Below are positions 26,796 to 35,075 of a stretch of 64,000 nt of DNA, piece by piece. Position numbers and translations under genes: made by a program. The first letter of the stretch is position 1. Each line of letters begins with the position of its first letter. The notes below the pieces were generated by a model. It worked only from the letters and a program-made list of their open reading frames with translations, searched no databases and had not been told where the DNA came from. Source of the DNA: SIG575 sp045542485 (GTDB lineage Bacteria; Bacillota; Clostridia; Oscillospirales; Acutalibacteraceae); NCBI GenBank assembly GCA_045542485.1, contig JAZQLC010000025.1, forward strand, positions 1-64,000, given 5' to 3'.

Positions 26796-28316
26796 TCATT
26801 TCTCAAAAACGGGATATGTTCTTCTGAAAAGAGAATTTAATTTTCTGAAATAATCAACATCTACATTATCAATTGTTTCCTTTGTTGTACGGTAACGCCA
26901 ATTCTTTTCAGGAACACCCGGAATATTCATTCTTGCATCGCTTCCGAATCCGCACATATCCTGGAAAGCAATAATTGCCGTGTTGGAAGAAGATTTCCAT
27001 ACACTTTCTATAATCTTGCGACAGCTTTCAGACTTATAACCGCCGTCACCCCAGTTGTTTCCCGTAAAACCTATGTATTCGAGCGCAAATGCTCTTTCTT
27101 TCTCACTTGCTTCCCATAACCAACCAAGCAGTGTGTTGTTATCGTGGGTACCGCAGTAATTTACAGAATTTATAACTGTATTGTGGGGAAGATGCAAAGA
27201 ATCAGCATCGGGATCAAAACCGAACTGAACAACTTTCATTCCGGGGAAACCTGTGTCGGAAAGCAGTTTAATTACATCTTCTCCGAAAGTGCCCAGATCT
27301 TCTGCAATAATCGGAAGTTCACCGAAAGCTTCTTTTACCTTATCAAAAAGTTTCATTCCGGGACCTTTTGCCCACGCTCCGTTTTTTGCAGTATCAGAAT
27401 CGGCAGGGATTTCCCAATATGAAGCAAATGCTCTGAAATGATCAATCCTTACACAATCATAGGTTTTAAGCGACTGTGAAATTCTTGAAAGCCACCACTT
27501 GAAACCGTCTTTTTCCATATAATCCCAGTCATAAAGGGGATTTCCCCATAACTGTCCGTCTTCGGAAAAATAATCAGGAGGACATCCGGCAACTTTTTTC
27601 GGTTCAAGCGTTTCTTTGTCTATCATAAACTGTGAAACATTCGCCCAGACGTCACAGGAATCCATAGCAACATATATGGGCATATCACCTATAACAGCAA
27701 TCCCTTTTTGGTTTGCATATTCCTTTATTGCGTTCCACTGTTTGAAGAAAAGATACTGACAGAATTTCCAGAAAGCACATTCTTCTTCAAACTCTCCTCT
27801 CAAAGCGTCAGCAGACGAAAAATGTGCATATTTCTCGTCCCACTCCCACCAAGGAGCATCATTGTGCTTATCTTTGAGCGCCATAAAAAGTGAAAAATCG
27901 GAAAGCCAGGTATTTTCTTTATCGAAATCTTTTATTTTCTGTGCCGTTTCAGCGTCTATGTTAAGAAATGCCTTTCTGAGAAGTTGCAATCTTTTTTCAA
28001 GTGCAAATTCATAGTCGGCAGTATAGGGAGAGCCTTGGTATATATTCTCCTCATAGTCTTCCTTTGTACAAAGACTATCTTCATATAAAGCCTTAGGATC
28101 AATAAAAAGAATATTTCCTGCAAAAGCGGATGCCGAACAATAAGGGGAATTGGCTTTATCTACGGGGTTGAAAGGCAAAACCTGCCAATACCCGAAATTC
28201 ATTGATTGCAGTTTGTCAATAAAATATCTGCAGTTTTCATCAAAAACACCGATACCATAATCTGAAGGAATTGTAGAAATATGCATAAGCACACCCGCAC
28301 CACGTTTGTTTAACAT
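26796..28316 (-). CDS. malQ: 4-alpha-glucanotransferase (amylomaltase, GH77)
   Basis: A 506-residue cytosolic enzyme of the usual MalQ length. It moves alpha-1,4-glucan chains between maltodextrins and releases glucose. Motifs: RGAGVLMHISTIPSDYGIG at the start, VLPFNPVDKANSPY, VRIDHFRAF with the nucleophile Asp, IIAEDLG with the acid/base Glu, and the GTHDNNT segment with the third acidic residue. All three carboxylates are present. Its promoter at 28412-28441 is one of the repeated terminator-promoter modules, with a CCCATATGGG palindrome in the spacer. The beta-helix and GH5 genes follow on the same strand. Confidence 0.95.
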   Translation of the reverse strand: MLNKRGAGVLMHISTIPSDYGIGVFDENCRYFIDKLQSMNFGYWQVLPFNPVDKANSPYCSASAFAGNILFIDPKALYEDSLCTKEDYEENIYQGSPYTADYEFALEKRLQLLRKAFLNIDAETAQKIKDFDKENTWLSDFSLFMALKDKHNDAPWWEWDEKYAHFSSADALRGEFEEECAFWKFCQYLFFKQWNAIKEYANQKGIAVIGDMPIYVAMDSCDVWANVSQFMIDKETLEPKKVAGCPPDYFSEDGQLWGNPLYDWDYMEKDGFKWWLSRISQSLKTYDCVRIDHFRAFASYWEIPADSDTAKNGAWAKGPGMKLFDKVKEAFGELPIIAEDLGTFGEDVIKLLSDTGFPGMKVVQFGFDPDADSLHLPHNTVINSVNYCGTHDNNTLLGWLWEASEKERAFALEYIGFTGNNWGDGGYKSESCRKIIESVWKSSSNTAIIAFQDMCGFGSDARMNIPGVPEKNWRYRTTKETIDNVDVDYFRKLNSLFRRTYPVFEK

Positions 28317-28411
28317 AAAAACACCCCTATGTAAAAATTTGCCATACCAAAAAATGTAACTATATTAGTTTATCATATAACCGATTTATTGACAATATGT
28401 TTGTCGAACTA

Positions 28412-28441
28412 ATTATACCACCCATATGGGCAAAAAGGCAA
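28412..28441 (-). promoter_or_regulatory. promoter of malQ, fused to upstream terminator
   Basis: On the minus strand: TTGCCT, 18-base spacer, TATAAT with an extended TGG. The spacer holds the palindrome CCCATATGGG (28421-28430). The -35 box is the 3' arm of the preceding terminator stem. Confidence 0.75.
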
Positions 28442-28468
28442 CAGTTTCATTTCAAACTGTTGCCTTTT
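28430..28468 (-). terminator. terminator of serine hydrolase gene
   Basis: Stem GGCAACAGTTT with AAACTGTTGCC (11 bp, loop CATTTC), with T residues on both strands, so it can work in both directions. Confidence 0.85.
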
Positions 28469-28521
28469 GTTAGTTCGATAAATTGGAGTTTGATTTATTG
28501 TATTTTTGATTACACATTCCT

Positions 28522-29556
28522 TCAGAATATGATTTTTTGAAAATCATATTTAATTGCTTTATGAATGTCAGTTCGCATTTTTATAACTTCTTCGTAGTTA
28601 TCTTTTCCAAATTTTTTTATGGTTGATATTGTCGCATCGGAAAGTATAATTACATAAAGTCCGCTTTTGAGGTCAATAAAAAAGCTTTGCCCTGTGTGAC
28701 CGCAATGACCAAAACTTCCGGCAGGAAACAAACCGCCTGTTTGTTTGTAACGGTCATCAACATACAAAAAACCTAATCCTCTCGATTCTGAAAGTTGTGG
28801 GGTATGGTTTTTTATAGCCTGGTTAAAAAGTTTTTTACTTATAATCGGTTGACCTTCCGCAAGAAGCATCTGAACATAATTTGTTAAATCACTCACATTT
28901 GAAAAGACACCGGCATTTCCGGCAATACCTCCGAGATGTCTGCTGTTTTCATCATTTACAACACCGATATCACAATCTGATATATTGTTGTTTACAATAT
29001 TGATTTTTTCGCAAGGACAAAAGGTTGTTTTTCTCATATTAAGAGGATTGCAGACAAGGTTATAGAATAAGATGTCCAGACGTTCTCCGAATACCTTTTC
29101 TAAAATTTTTCCAAGCAGTATAAAACCCTGACAGTTATATATTACTTCACTTCCAAGAGGTATTTCATAAGGAATACTCAATATGTAATCTGCAATATTA
29201 TCATAATTGTTGCACGGAATATTTAATCCTTTTGGTGAACTTCCTATGGTGTGAGTCAACAAATGAAAAATTGTCATATTCTGCTTATCGCTATTGTTAG
29301 GAAAGAACTTTGTTACACTTGTATTTAAATTAAGTAAACCTTTATCAATAGCAATAAGGCAAAGAGTTGTTGTAGCTAAAATTTTAGTTACGGATGCCAT
29401 ATCAAATAGTGTAAATTCATCAATTGTTTCTTTTTCTGAACGATAGATTTCGTATAAAGTTGTGTTTCCTTTTCCTATTTTTATTGCTATATTTGAAGCA
29501 AGTTTATCAGAAAAAATCGTCTCTATATACTGTTCCAGATTGTTCATTTTTTTCAT
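28522..29556 (-). CDS. serine hydrolase of the class C beta-lactamase fold
   Basis: A 344-residue protein of the beta-lactamase/penicillin-binding-protein-like esterase family. The SxxK motif is SVTK (Ser55, Lys58) and the HTG triad is in GHCGHTGQSF. The Tyr-x-Asn motif reads Tyr140-Asn-Cys142, so the usual Asn is Cys. There is no signal peptide. Members of this family hydrolyse esters or D-amino-acid peptides. ILLGKILEKVFG after the YxN position is typical. The start follows AAGGAAAAGAG. It has its own 3' terminator, so it is separate from malQ. Substrate unknown. Confidence 0.8.
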   Translation of the reverse strand: MKKMNNLEQYIETIFSDKLASNIAIKIGKGNTTLYEIYRSEKETIDEFTLFDMASVTKILATTTLCLIAIDKGLLNLNTSVTKFFPNNSDKQNMTIFHLLTHTIGSSPKGLNIPCNNYDNIADYILSIPYEIPLGSEVIYNCQGFILLGKILEKVFGERLDILFYNLVCNPLNMRKTTFCPCEKINIVNNNISDCDIGVVNDENSRHLGGIAGNAGVFSNVSDLTNYVQMLLAEGQPIISKKLFNQAIKNHTPQLSESRGLGFLYVDDRYKQTGGLFPAGSFGHCGHTGQSFFIDLKSGLYVIILSDATISTIKKFGKDNYEEVIKMRTDIHKAIKYDFQKIIF

Positions 29557-29825
29557 CTCTTTTCCTTATAAAAGGTCTGATATATAAAAATATAACTTTT
29601 TGATTTTGTCAGTAGTCATAATCGTACAAAATAAATGTAAATCATCAGAGTGGGGGGTGCTTTGGGCGTTCGATAAATTGGAATTTGATTGTATGTTCAA
29701 CGCATTACATCGTAGGGACGGGCGTCCGTTAGGTGTTAATAGAGATAATAAGTGGTATTTCAGGGTGATTGGCTACGATCACCCTTTTCTGTTTTACTGA
29801 TTACTCAATCTTTGATAACTGAACT
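29557..29825. other. intergenic region at left side of mobile element
   Basis: No supported gene. It holds a third copy of a short 3'-UTR sequence (TTCGATAAATTGGA, near 29670; other copies near 28475 and 23925). A hairpin GGGTGAT with ATCACCC (29763-29784) is followed by TTTT on the plus strand. The left end of the mobile element probably falls here, but I cannot fix it. Confidence 0.5.
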
Positions 29826-31430
29826 TTATTCTCCGCCAAGCTTTCCGATAAAATTGAAATAAATATCAATTTCCTGTGAGAAGCCTTTTCTTCTGTGAGG
29901 CTCAGAGCGTTCATGGATGACAATTTTCTCAACAAAGGCGTTCAGAATTTCAAGGTTGAGTTCTGTGATTTCGGTGTATTTGTCAACGATCTTAATAAAT
30001 TCTTTCACATTGACAGTTTTGTTTTTCAAATCGGCGATTTTGCTTACTGCATCTTCGCTGATTTTCTCTTGTTCGGCTTTTTCTTTGCTGTAATTCGTTG
30101 AAAGAATCGCAAACTGCTCCGCAGAAATTTCACCTTTGACTTTATCCTCGTAGACACTCATCAGGTATTTGTCAAGTTCTGCAAGTCTTTTCTGTGCTTT
30201 TGCTAAAGCCTTCTCCGCCTTGATGATTTCTTTGTTTATGTCTTTCTCGGATGCTTCAGTTGCTATTCTGATAAATTCTTCTCTCCCTTTTTTGACTTCT
30301 GTTGTAATGCTTTGAATAGCCTTGAGAGCAACTTCATCAAGCACCTTTCTTGAAATGTTGTGAGGGGTGCATCCGTCTTCATCACGATAATAATATTTCT
30401 TGTATGTACCGCATATATAACTTCCTGTGCCTATGTGCATAACACGACCGCAGTCTGCACAAATAAGTTTACCTGCGAAAATATCCTTTTCACCGCTTTT
30501 TGAGTGCCTTTGTTTTGTGGCTCTTCTTTGTTGTACTGTCGACCAAAGCTCAGGACTTATTATTGCTTCGTGGTCATTTGGGAACCTTAACCATTGTTCT
30601 CTTGGGATGTAGATTGATTTCTTTGCTTTGTAGAAAGGTTTTCGGCTTGTCCCCATAATTGTTGTACCGATGTACGCTTCGTTGTCAAGCATATCTTTCA
30701 GTGTGCTATAATCCCAATAATACGGGTCTGATGCAGCAGTTTCCGAAATTTGTCTGCCCAATCTTTTGTTATCATAGGCAGAGGGTGACAAAATTCTGCG
30801 GTTTTTAAGTTCTTTTGCAATATCAACGATTTTTGCGCCGCTTGCAAACATTTCAAAAATGAAAATCACAGTATCCTTTGTTTCTTCGTTGGGGATAAGT
30901 TTATGCTTGTCATTAGGGTCTTTCTGATAGCCGTATGGTGCTCTTGAACGAAGGCTGATTCCGTTTTCTCTCATTTTATCAAAGGTGTGATTAACCTTTT
31001 TACTTGTGATAAAAACGTGATATTCGTTGTAAACATCCATGAATGCAAGACCTTCAGGAAGTCCGTTTGCTGTGTCGATGAAATTATCGGCAGTTATGTA
31101 ACGGATACCTAACTCCACAAATTCCTGCTCAAGCAGATAACCGACCTTTAATCTGTCACGACCTAAACGTGAATGGTCTTTTACAATGATTGTGTTGATT
31201 TTGCCTGATTTGGCATCACTCATCATCTGAACGAAACCCGGTCTTTCAAAATCTGTTCCTGAATAGCCGTCATCAACATAATTGGTAAAATTCGTGATTC
31301 CGTTCTTCTCGCAGAAGTCTTCAAGTATCGTTTTCTGATTCTGTATGCTGTTGCTTTCTCCTGCTGATGCATCATCCCTTGAAAGACGGGAATAGAGAGC
31401 TGCTTTGATTTTGTATGGCTCTTTGATCAT
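29826..31430 (-). CDS. large serine recombinase
   Basis: A 534-residue site-specific recombinase of the TnpX/Tn4451 type. The resolvase catalytic domain starts with LYSRLSRDD (catalytic Ser17) and includes DGYSGTDFERPGF and the KDHSRLGRDR arginines. A recombinase domain follows (APYGYQKD..., W in the Y..YIG segment), then a zinc-ribbon domain with CADCG and CGTY, a long coiled coil (about 370-470) and a C-terminal DUF4368-like part ending in IDIYFNFIGKLG. It would excise and integrate the element. The start follows AAAGGAG. It is intact, so the element may still move. Confidence 0.92.
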   Translation of the reverse strand: MIKEPYKIKAALYSRLSRDDASAGESNSIQNQKTILEDFCEKNGITNFTNYVDDGYSGTDFERPGFVQMMSDAKSGKINTIIVKDHSRLGRDRLKVGYLLEQEFVELGIRYITADNFIDTANGLPEGLAFMDVYNEYHVFITSKKVNHTFDKMRENGISLRSRAPYGYQKDPNDKHKLIPNEETKDTVIFIFEMFASGAKIVDIAKELKNRRILSPSAYDNKRLGRQISETAASDPYYWDYSTLKDMLDNEAYIGTTIMGTSRKPFYKAKKSIYIPREQWLRFPNDHEAIISPELWSTVQQRRATKQRHSKSGEKDIFAGKLICADCGRVMHIGTGSYICGTYKKYYYRDEDGCTPHNISRKVLDEVALKAIQSITTEVKKGREEFIRIATEASEKDINKEIIKAEKALAKAQKRLAELDKYLMSVYEDKVKGEISAEQFAILSTNYSKEKAEQEKISEDAVSKIADLKNKTVNVKEFIKIVDKYTEITELNLEILNAFVEKIVIHERSEPHRRKGFSQEIDIYFNFIGKLGGE

Positions 31431-31503
31431 AAAATCTCCTTTCCGAGCCGACAGTTATTGCGGTTTTATTGTAGCGCGCCTGTCGGCTCTTGTCGATAGT
31501 TAA

Positions 31504-31665
31504 TTAAAACTTTTTGGTTTCTTTTTGAATTAAGTTGCTGATAATCTTTTCGGCATCGGCTTTATTTTGCTTGTTGCCGAACAAATTTACAATATATTTA
31601 TTTTCCTCGATCTCTAAATTGAGCTTTCCGACTTCAGCGTACTTGTCTGATTCAGGATCGAACAT
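31504..31665 (-). CDS. small hypothetical protein of the mobile element
   Basis: A 53-residue acidic protein starting MFDPESDKYAEVGKLNLEI. It has a clear AAGGAG binding site 8 bases before the ATG. It contains a predicted beta-turn-beta start and a helix (ADAEKIISNLIQKE). It lies between relaxase and recombinase genes on the same strand. Small proteins at this place are common in such elements; I do not recognise the family. Confidence 0.6.
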   Translation of the reverse strand: MFDPESDKYAEVGKLNLEIEENKYIVNLFGNKQNKADAEKIISNLIQKETKKF

Positions 31666-31784
31666 TATCTGTCTCCTTATGTTATTTTTTGAGGTCTATA
31701 TAAATCCAAAGGTTAATTTTCATCTTAATATTTTAATAATCAGCAGCAGGAATCAAACCTTTCTGCTTGTCCTCGGTGTATTTT

Positions 31785-32732
31785 TTATAAAAAGTCAAAG
31801 GGTGCATCCATATCAAAGTCGATATCGGTTTCTTCAAAAGAAGCTGTTTTACCGAATGAAAGTTCTTTTTCGATTTCTTTTTCTTCTGCAATTTTACCTT
31901 CTAACCAAGAAACCAATTTCTGAAACTCAGGATCGAGTTCGTGATCGACTTTTAAAAGAAGATAAGCGCCGTATAATTCTTTAGCATCTGCCGTATAAGT
32001 TTTAGGATCTGATGCTTTTTCAACGATTTCTTTAAGAGCCTTAATTTTCTGAGTAAGTATATATGCCTCTTTCTCGAGGTGTTTGGCTCCTTTTCCGGCC
32101 ATATGGTGATGAATTTTAAGGCCGCGTTTAACGCAAAGTTCTTCAAAAACTGCTCTTTCACGATTCATCCATTGAGTTGACTCCGTTTCTCCATAGCGTC
32201 CGTTTGTATTTTGAAAACCCATTTCACGGAGTGCCTGATTTTTTGAATTCTGAACTCTCATACCGCGCGAATTATGATAAGCCACAGGCAGGTAGTCTAT
32301 GTGGCAGTGGCAAATTCCGACCTCGTCATTGTGAAAATATAGGCCGATAAGAATCAGATTAGGATTTCTTTCATTCCATCCGTCCACATATTCTTTCATA
32401 ATCTCTTTGTTCATTTCATCTGGCGGATGATTGAGTACGTTGCCTGCACTTACAATGACTTCATATGCTTCGTTTTTCTGTTTGGAGTTTTTTATTTCTT
32501 TTCTGTAATCTTTGATTTTTCTGCGAGAATCCGTTTGTTTCTCATTGTATTCTTGCACAGATTCGTCAAAAATTTCGTGGTAGGCTTCATCGATATCTTT
32601 ATGTAGCCATATTTCATATTCACCATCAGGTTTGATGTGTGGCTGATTTTTTATATACTTGGGGTCTCGGACATTATGGCCTTGTCTTACTTTTGGGTTG
32701 GTGTGCCATCTTATAGTCATAGGGGCTTCCAT
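31785..32732 (-). CDS. Mob/Pre-like relaxase (plasmid recombination enzyme family)
   Basis: A 315-residue mobilization protein. The core GICHCHIDYLPV, after NLILIGLYFHNDE, is the His-containing metal site of Mob/Pre (MobV) relaxases, which nick DNA at an origin of transfer. SRGMRVQNSKNQALREMGFQ follows as in this family. The C-terminal third is a charged coiled coil. It is shorter than classic MobV proteins (about 400 or more residues). The start follows AAGGATGAG. Directly upstream lies a stretch full of inverted repeats that could hold the origin of transfer. With a serine recombinase it makes a small integrative mobilizable element that needs a helper conjugation system. Confidence 0.8.
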   Translation of the reverse strand: MEAPMTIRWHTNPKVRQGHNVRDPKYIKNQPHIKPDGEYEIWLHKDIDEAYHEIFDESVQEYNEKQTDSRRKIKDYRKEIKNSKQKNEAYEVIVSAGNVLNHPPDEMNKEIMKEYVDGWNERNPNLILIGLYFHNDEVGICHCHIDYLPVAYHNSRGMRVQNSKNQALREMGFQNTNGRYGETESTQWMNRERAVFEELCVKRGLKIHHHMAGKGAKHLEKEAYILTQKIKALKEIVEKASDPKTYTADAKELYGAYLLLKVDHELDPEFQKLVSWLEGKIAEEKEIEKELSFGKTASFEETDIDFDMDAPFDFL

Positions 32733-32820
32733 ATAAAGCTCATCCTTTCATTAGAATATTTTTTCGGTTGTTTTTTGTTCAAATCAATATTTTTCCTTGC
32801 TTGCACCGTCAGAGGTTTGA

Positions 32821-33376
32821 TTTCTTATTCGGGAAATGTTCCCTCACAAGAAATGTTTCTCCTTTGGAGTCGAAACAAGAAAACCTCATCCGATACTGCG
32901 TTCGGAAAAATTTGCTTTGCCCGGCAAAACAACAACTCAATGGTGTTTGCGCCTTCGCACAAACCCATCTCGCTCCTTATGCCGGAGTGGCAGGGTGTGG
33001 GAGATGCTCTCCCTGAGTCTGCGGACTCCACCCTCTCTGCAATAAAACCATACTGACCACAGATTTTTATTGCAGTCAATCGTCTTGGGAAAGACGATTA
33101 CTTTATATGGCGCAAAAACGCCATATTTGAGAGATACGCAAGCGTATTTTCACCTCTTTTCTGCCTGCTGAAAATTTATCTCTTAAGGAAAGAATGTAAG
33201 ACTCTCTGGAAAATTGGCCTACCCTGGCTGATTAAGGTTGTTTTGGGCAAAAAGGGCAAAAAGAAAAAGCCACCTGTAAAAGGTGACTTTTCGTATACGA
33301 AAACTGAAGTTTCCGTATATAACGGAAAGGTGATTTTTGAATGTTTTAGAATGCTCACTTTTCGTATACGAAAAGT
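32821..33376. other. dense hairpin array upstream of relaxase gene, possible oriT
   Basis: No supported gene lies in this stretch. At least twelve inverted repeats follow one another. Examples are 32821-32853 (TTTCTT/AAGAAA around GGGAA/TTCCC), 32855-32876, 32889-32906, 32916-32928, 32945-32964, 33015-33028, 33078-33099 (9 bp, GGGA loop), 33105-33126 (8 bp), 33134-33147, 33271-33285, 33288-33303, 33310-33328 and 33357-33376. Its position beside the relaxase gene suggests an origin of transfer or a structured RNA. Confidence 0.65.
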
Positions 33377-33409
33377 AGTAACATTGGTCAGGTTGTCATT
33401 TCTTAACTC

Positions 33410-33438
33410 TTGACAGAAGAATCACAATGTGATAAAAT
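33410..33438 (+). promoter_or_regulatory. promoter of cobalamin operon
   Basis: Perfect TTGACA, 17-base spacer, TAAAAT, about 20 bases before the first riboswitch. Confidence 0.8.
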
Positions 33439-33455
33439 TTATAAAAATGAATATG

Positions 33456-33538
33456 TTGAACGAGGTGCTGAGGGAAGTTCGGTGCAAATCCGTCGCAACT
33501 GCCATTACCGTAAAAGTCGGAATACCTGCCTTGTTCGT
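33456..33538 (+). ncRNA. cobalamin riboswitch, first copy
   Basis: The core runs AGGTG, GGGAAGTTCGGTG, AATCC, CTGCCAT, then the B12 box GTCGGAATACCTGCC. The closing stem pairs GAACGAGGT with ACCTGCCTTGTTC. A terminator at 33619-33652 is the likely expression platform: bound cobalamin should switch the operon off. Confidence 0.88.
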
Positions 33539-33618
33539 TTTTTGTTGAAACACTTTTGGGTTATGAAAGGTGCGGTTATTTTGGTGTGCCTTTCTCTAAG
33601 TACGCTCATTTTTCCGTT

Positions 33619-33652
33619 CGCTTTCATCACCGCGATGAAGGCGGATTTTTTT
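33619..33652 (+). terminator. terminator in riboswitch expression platform
   Basis: CGCTTTCATC pairs with GATGAAGGCG around ACCGC, followed by GATTTTTTT. It stands between riboswitch 1 and the first small gene, so it can stop the whole operon when formed. Confidence 0.75.
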
Positions 33653-33672
33653 ATTGTTCGGAGGTGAAACCA

Positions 33673-33954
33673 ATGCCTGATGAAAAGAGTTTGACACGGG
33701 AATATTATCTCGGTGAACTGAAAAAGATTGCCGAGAAAGAAAACAGACTTCCTAAAAAATCTGATTTTTCCGATTATGATGTGATGAAAATCAAAGGTTA
33801 TTTCGGACCATGGCCGTGGGCATTGGAGGCGGCCGGTCTTAAAGAGCCGAAAAGGCAGAAGAAATTTGATAAAAACAGAGCAAAACGCCTTGCCCGTAAA
33901 AAGCGTTTAAAGGAAGAACGGGCACAAAGAGAAAAAGTCAAAAGTGAGGAGTAA
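33673..33954 (+). CDS. small HNH-associated-repeat protein between two riboswitches
   Basis: A 93-residue, very basic protein. Residues 6-56 (REYYLGELKKIAEKENRLPKK..., then KGYFGPWPWALEAAGL) match the repeat often found next to HNH or homing endonuclease domains, a likely DNA-binding helical unit. No nuclease domain is present. The last 35 residues are a Lys/Arg/Glu helix. A strong GGAGGTGA binding site precedes the ATG. It lies between the two riboswitch-like elements, first in the B12 operon. It could be a relic of a homing element or a nucleic-acid-binding regulator. Confidence 0.7.
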   Translation: MPDEKSLTREYYLGELKKIAEKENRLPKKSDFSDYDVMKIKGYFGPWPWALEAAGLKEPKRQKKFDKNRAKRLARKKRLKEERAQREKVKSEE

Positions 33955-33973
33955 TCCTCTTTGAATTATTTTA

Positions 33974-34040
33974 AATCGGTGAGTTCGGTGAAAATCCGTC
34001 GCAAATGCCATTTCCGTAAAAGTCGGAACGCCATCGGAAG
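33974..34040 (+). ncRNA. cobalamin riboswitch-like element, second copy
   Basis: The sequence repeats the core of the first copy: GAGTTCGGTGAAAATCCGTC, GCAAATGCCAT, TCCGTAAAAGTCGGAACGCC. The outer stem is shorter and the B12 box is less complete (CGCC for CCTGCC). It lies 54 bases before the first surface-protein gene. It may act as a second control point on the rest of the operon or be a decayed duplicate. Confidence 0.7.
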
Positions 34041-34093
34041 GAGTGAACACAGTTTGAAAAGTGGCAATATTAAAAATGAAAGGAAAATTATTT

Positions 34094-35062
34094 ATGAAAA
34101 AATTATTATCTTTAATGTTTGCACTTGTAATGCTGGTTTCTCTCATTCCTACAGTGCTTGCTGCTGACACATCGGTCGAAGTTTATTTCAGTGCATTTGA
34201 CGGAACAGTTCTTATGCCAAAAGAAAAAATAACAGTTGAAGAAGGTATTGCAAGGGAATATGGCTACGAAGTTGCAACGGCAGACCATAACGGAAATCCC
34301 GTTGACGGAGTTACAATTTTCGATGTAATTGTTGCTGCACATAAAAAACTTTACGGAGATGCTTTTACTCCCGAAACTGCAGACAATTATCTTGTAATGA
34401 CTTATAGTTTTATTACGACATCTTTTGGAAAAGAAACTGCTTCATCAGGTTTCTTCCTTGGCGACAGAATGCCCAATGACGGCATTTACAATGAAGGTTG
34501 GGGTTCATACACAGGTCTTGCTTGTGACACAGCAGTAGTTGAAAACGGAGATGAAATTACATATTTCTTCTATCAGGATCTGATGATGTATTCAGATTAT
34601 AAGGGCGTTTTTGCAGAAGATGAATTCAAAGTAAAAGAAAACGAAGAAATCACACTTTCGGCAACTGCATTCAGCTCATGGTACGGTAACGCAACAGAAG
34701 AAACAATTTCCCAGAACTCAGTAAAAGCAATAGGTGCAGATGTTTACTGTTCAGACAACAATGGTGGTTATAAAAAAATTGCAACACTTAATGCAAACGG
34801 TGAAGCAAAGGTTTCATTTGACAAAGCAGGCGAATACAAACTTTATGTTGCAGGTTCAATTGCAGAAGGTCCTGTTGTTATCGACTGGGCAACAGTAACA
34901 GTTGAAGAAGCAGAAGTTGAAACCCCTGAAGAACCTGAAAATCCTGAAGAACCCACAGAGCCCACAGTTTGTCAGAAAATTCTTGATTTCTTCAAAGGCA
35001 TTATTGATAAAATTGTTGCTTGTGTTGTATGGGCTTACAACTATATTGCGAATTTCTTTTAA
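34094..35062 (+). CDS. exported DUF4430-like (transcobalamin-like) protein
   Basis: A 322-residue exported protein (signal residues 1-23, ending VLAAD). The region at about 25-170 has the layout of DUF4430 domains: GVTIFDVIVAAH near the first part, SGFFLGDRMPNDG in the middle, and VVENGDEITYFFY at the end, as in the C-terminal half of transcobalamin. A beta-sandwich-like part follows. A Glu/Pro linker (about 275-290) leads to a hydrophobic aromatic tail ending NYIANFF that may hold it in the membrane. The ATG at 34094 follows AAGGA. Its place under a B12 riboswitch and before an ECF importer suggests it binds cobalamin at the surface. Confidence 0.7.
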   Translation: MKKLLSLMFALVMLVSLIPTVLAADTSVEVYFSAFDGTVLMPKEKITVEEGIAREYGYEVATADHNGNPVDGVTIFDVIVAAHKKLYGDAFTPETADNYLVMTYSFITTSFGKETASSGFFLGDRMPNDGIYNEGWGSYTGLACDTAVVENGDEITYFFYQDLMMYSDYKGVFAEDEFKVKENEEITLSATAFSSWYGNATEETISQNSVKAIGADVYCSDNNGGYKKIATLNANGEAKVSFDKAGEYKLYVAGSIAEGPVVIDWATVTVEEAEVETPEEPENPEEPTEPTVCQKILDFFKGIIDKIVACVVWAYNYIANFF

Positions 35063-35075
35063 GTAGGTGAAAATC

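Larger units (their letters stand above)
29700..33390. mobile_element. integrative mobilizable element (approximate ends)
   Basis: The unit holds a large serine recombinase, a small protein, a Mob/Pre-like relaxase and a hairpin-rich non-coding region. It sits between a serine hydrolase gene and the promoter of the B12 operon at 33410. Ends are estimates: I found no certain attachment-site repeat. Confidence 0.6.

Noticed and set aside
29600..29800. 66-codon plus-strand open frame left of the recombinase
   Set aside because: No ribosome binding site or domain, and it contains a copy of a non-coding 3' UTR repeat.
31535..31984. 149-codon plus-strand open frame
   Set aside because: It runs antisense over the small protein gene at 31504-31665 and the end of the relaxase gene, which have ribosome binding sites and family matches.
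32825..33079. 84-codon open frame on the minus strand in the hairpin region
   Set aside because: No ribosome binding site, odd composition and complete overlap with conserved-looking inverted repeats. It is better explained as structured non-coding DNA.
33357..33376. Link between the CGTATACG palindromes and the CTCCGTATACGAT repeats at 45556-45591
   Set aside because: Only the 8-base core is shared. It is too short to claim a common regulator without a genome-wide count.
33410..33667. Open frame across the first riboswitch
   Set aside because: It overlaps the promoter and the riboswitch core, has no ribosome binding site and changes character after the terminator.
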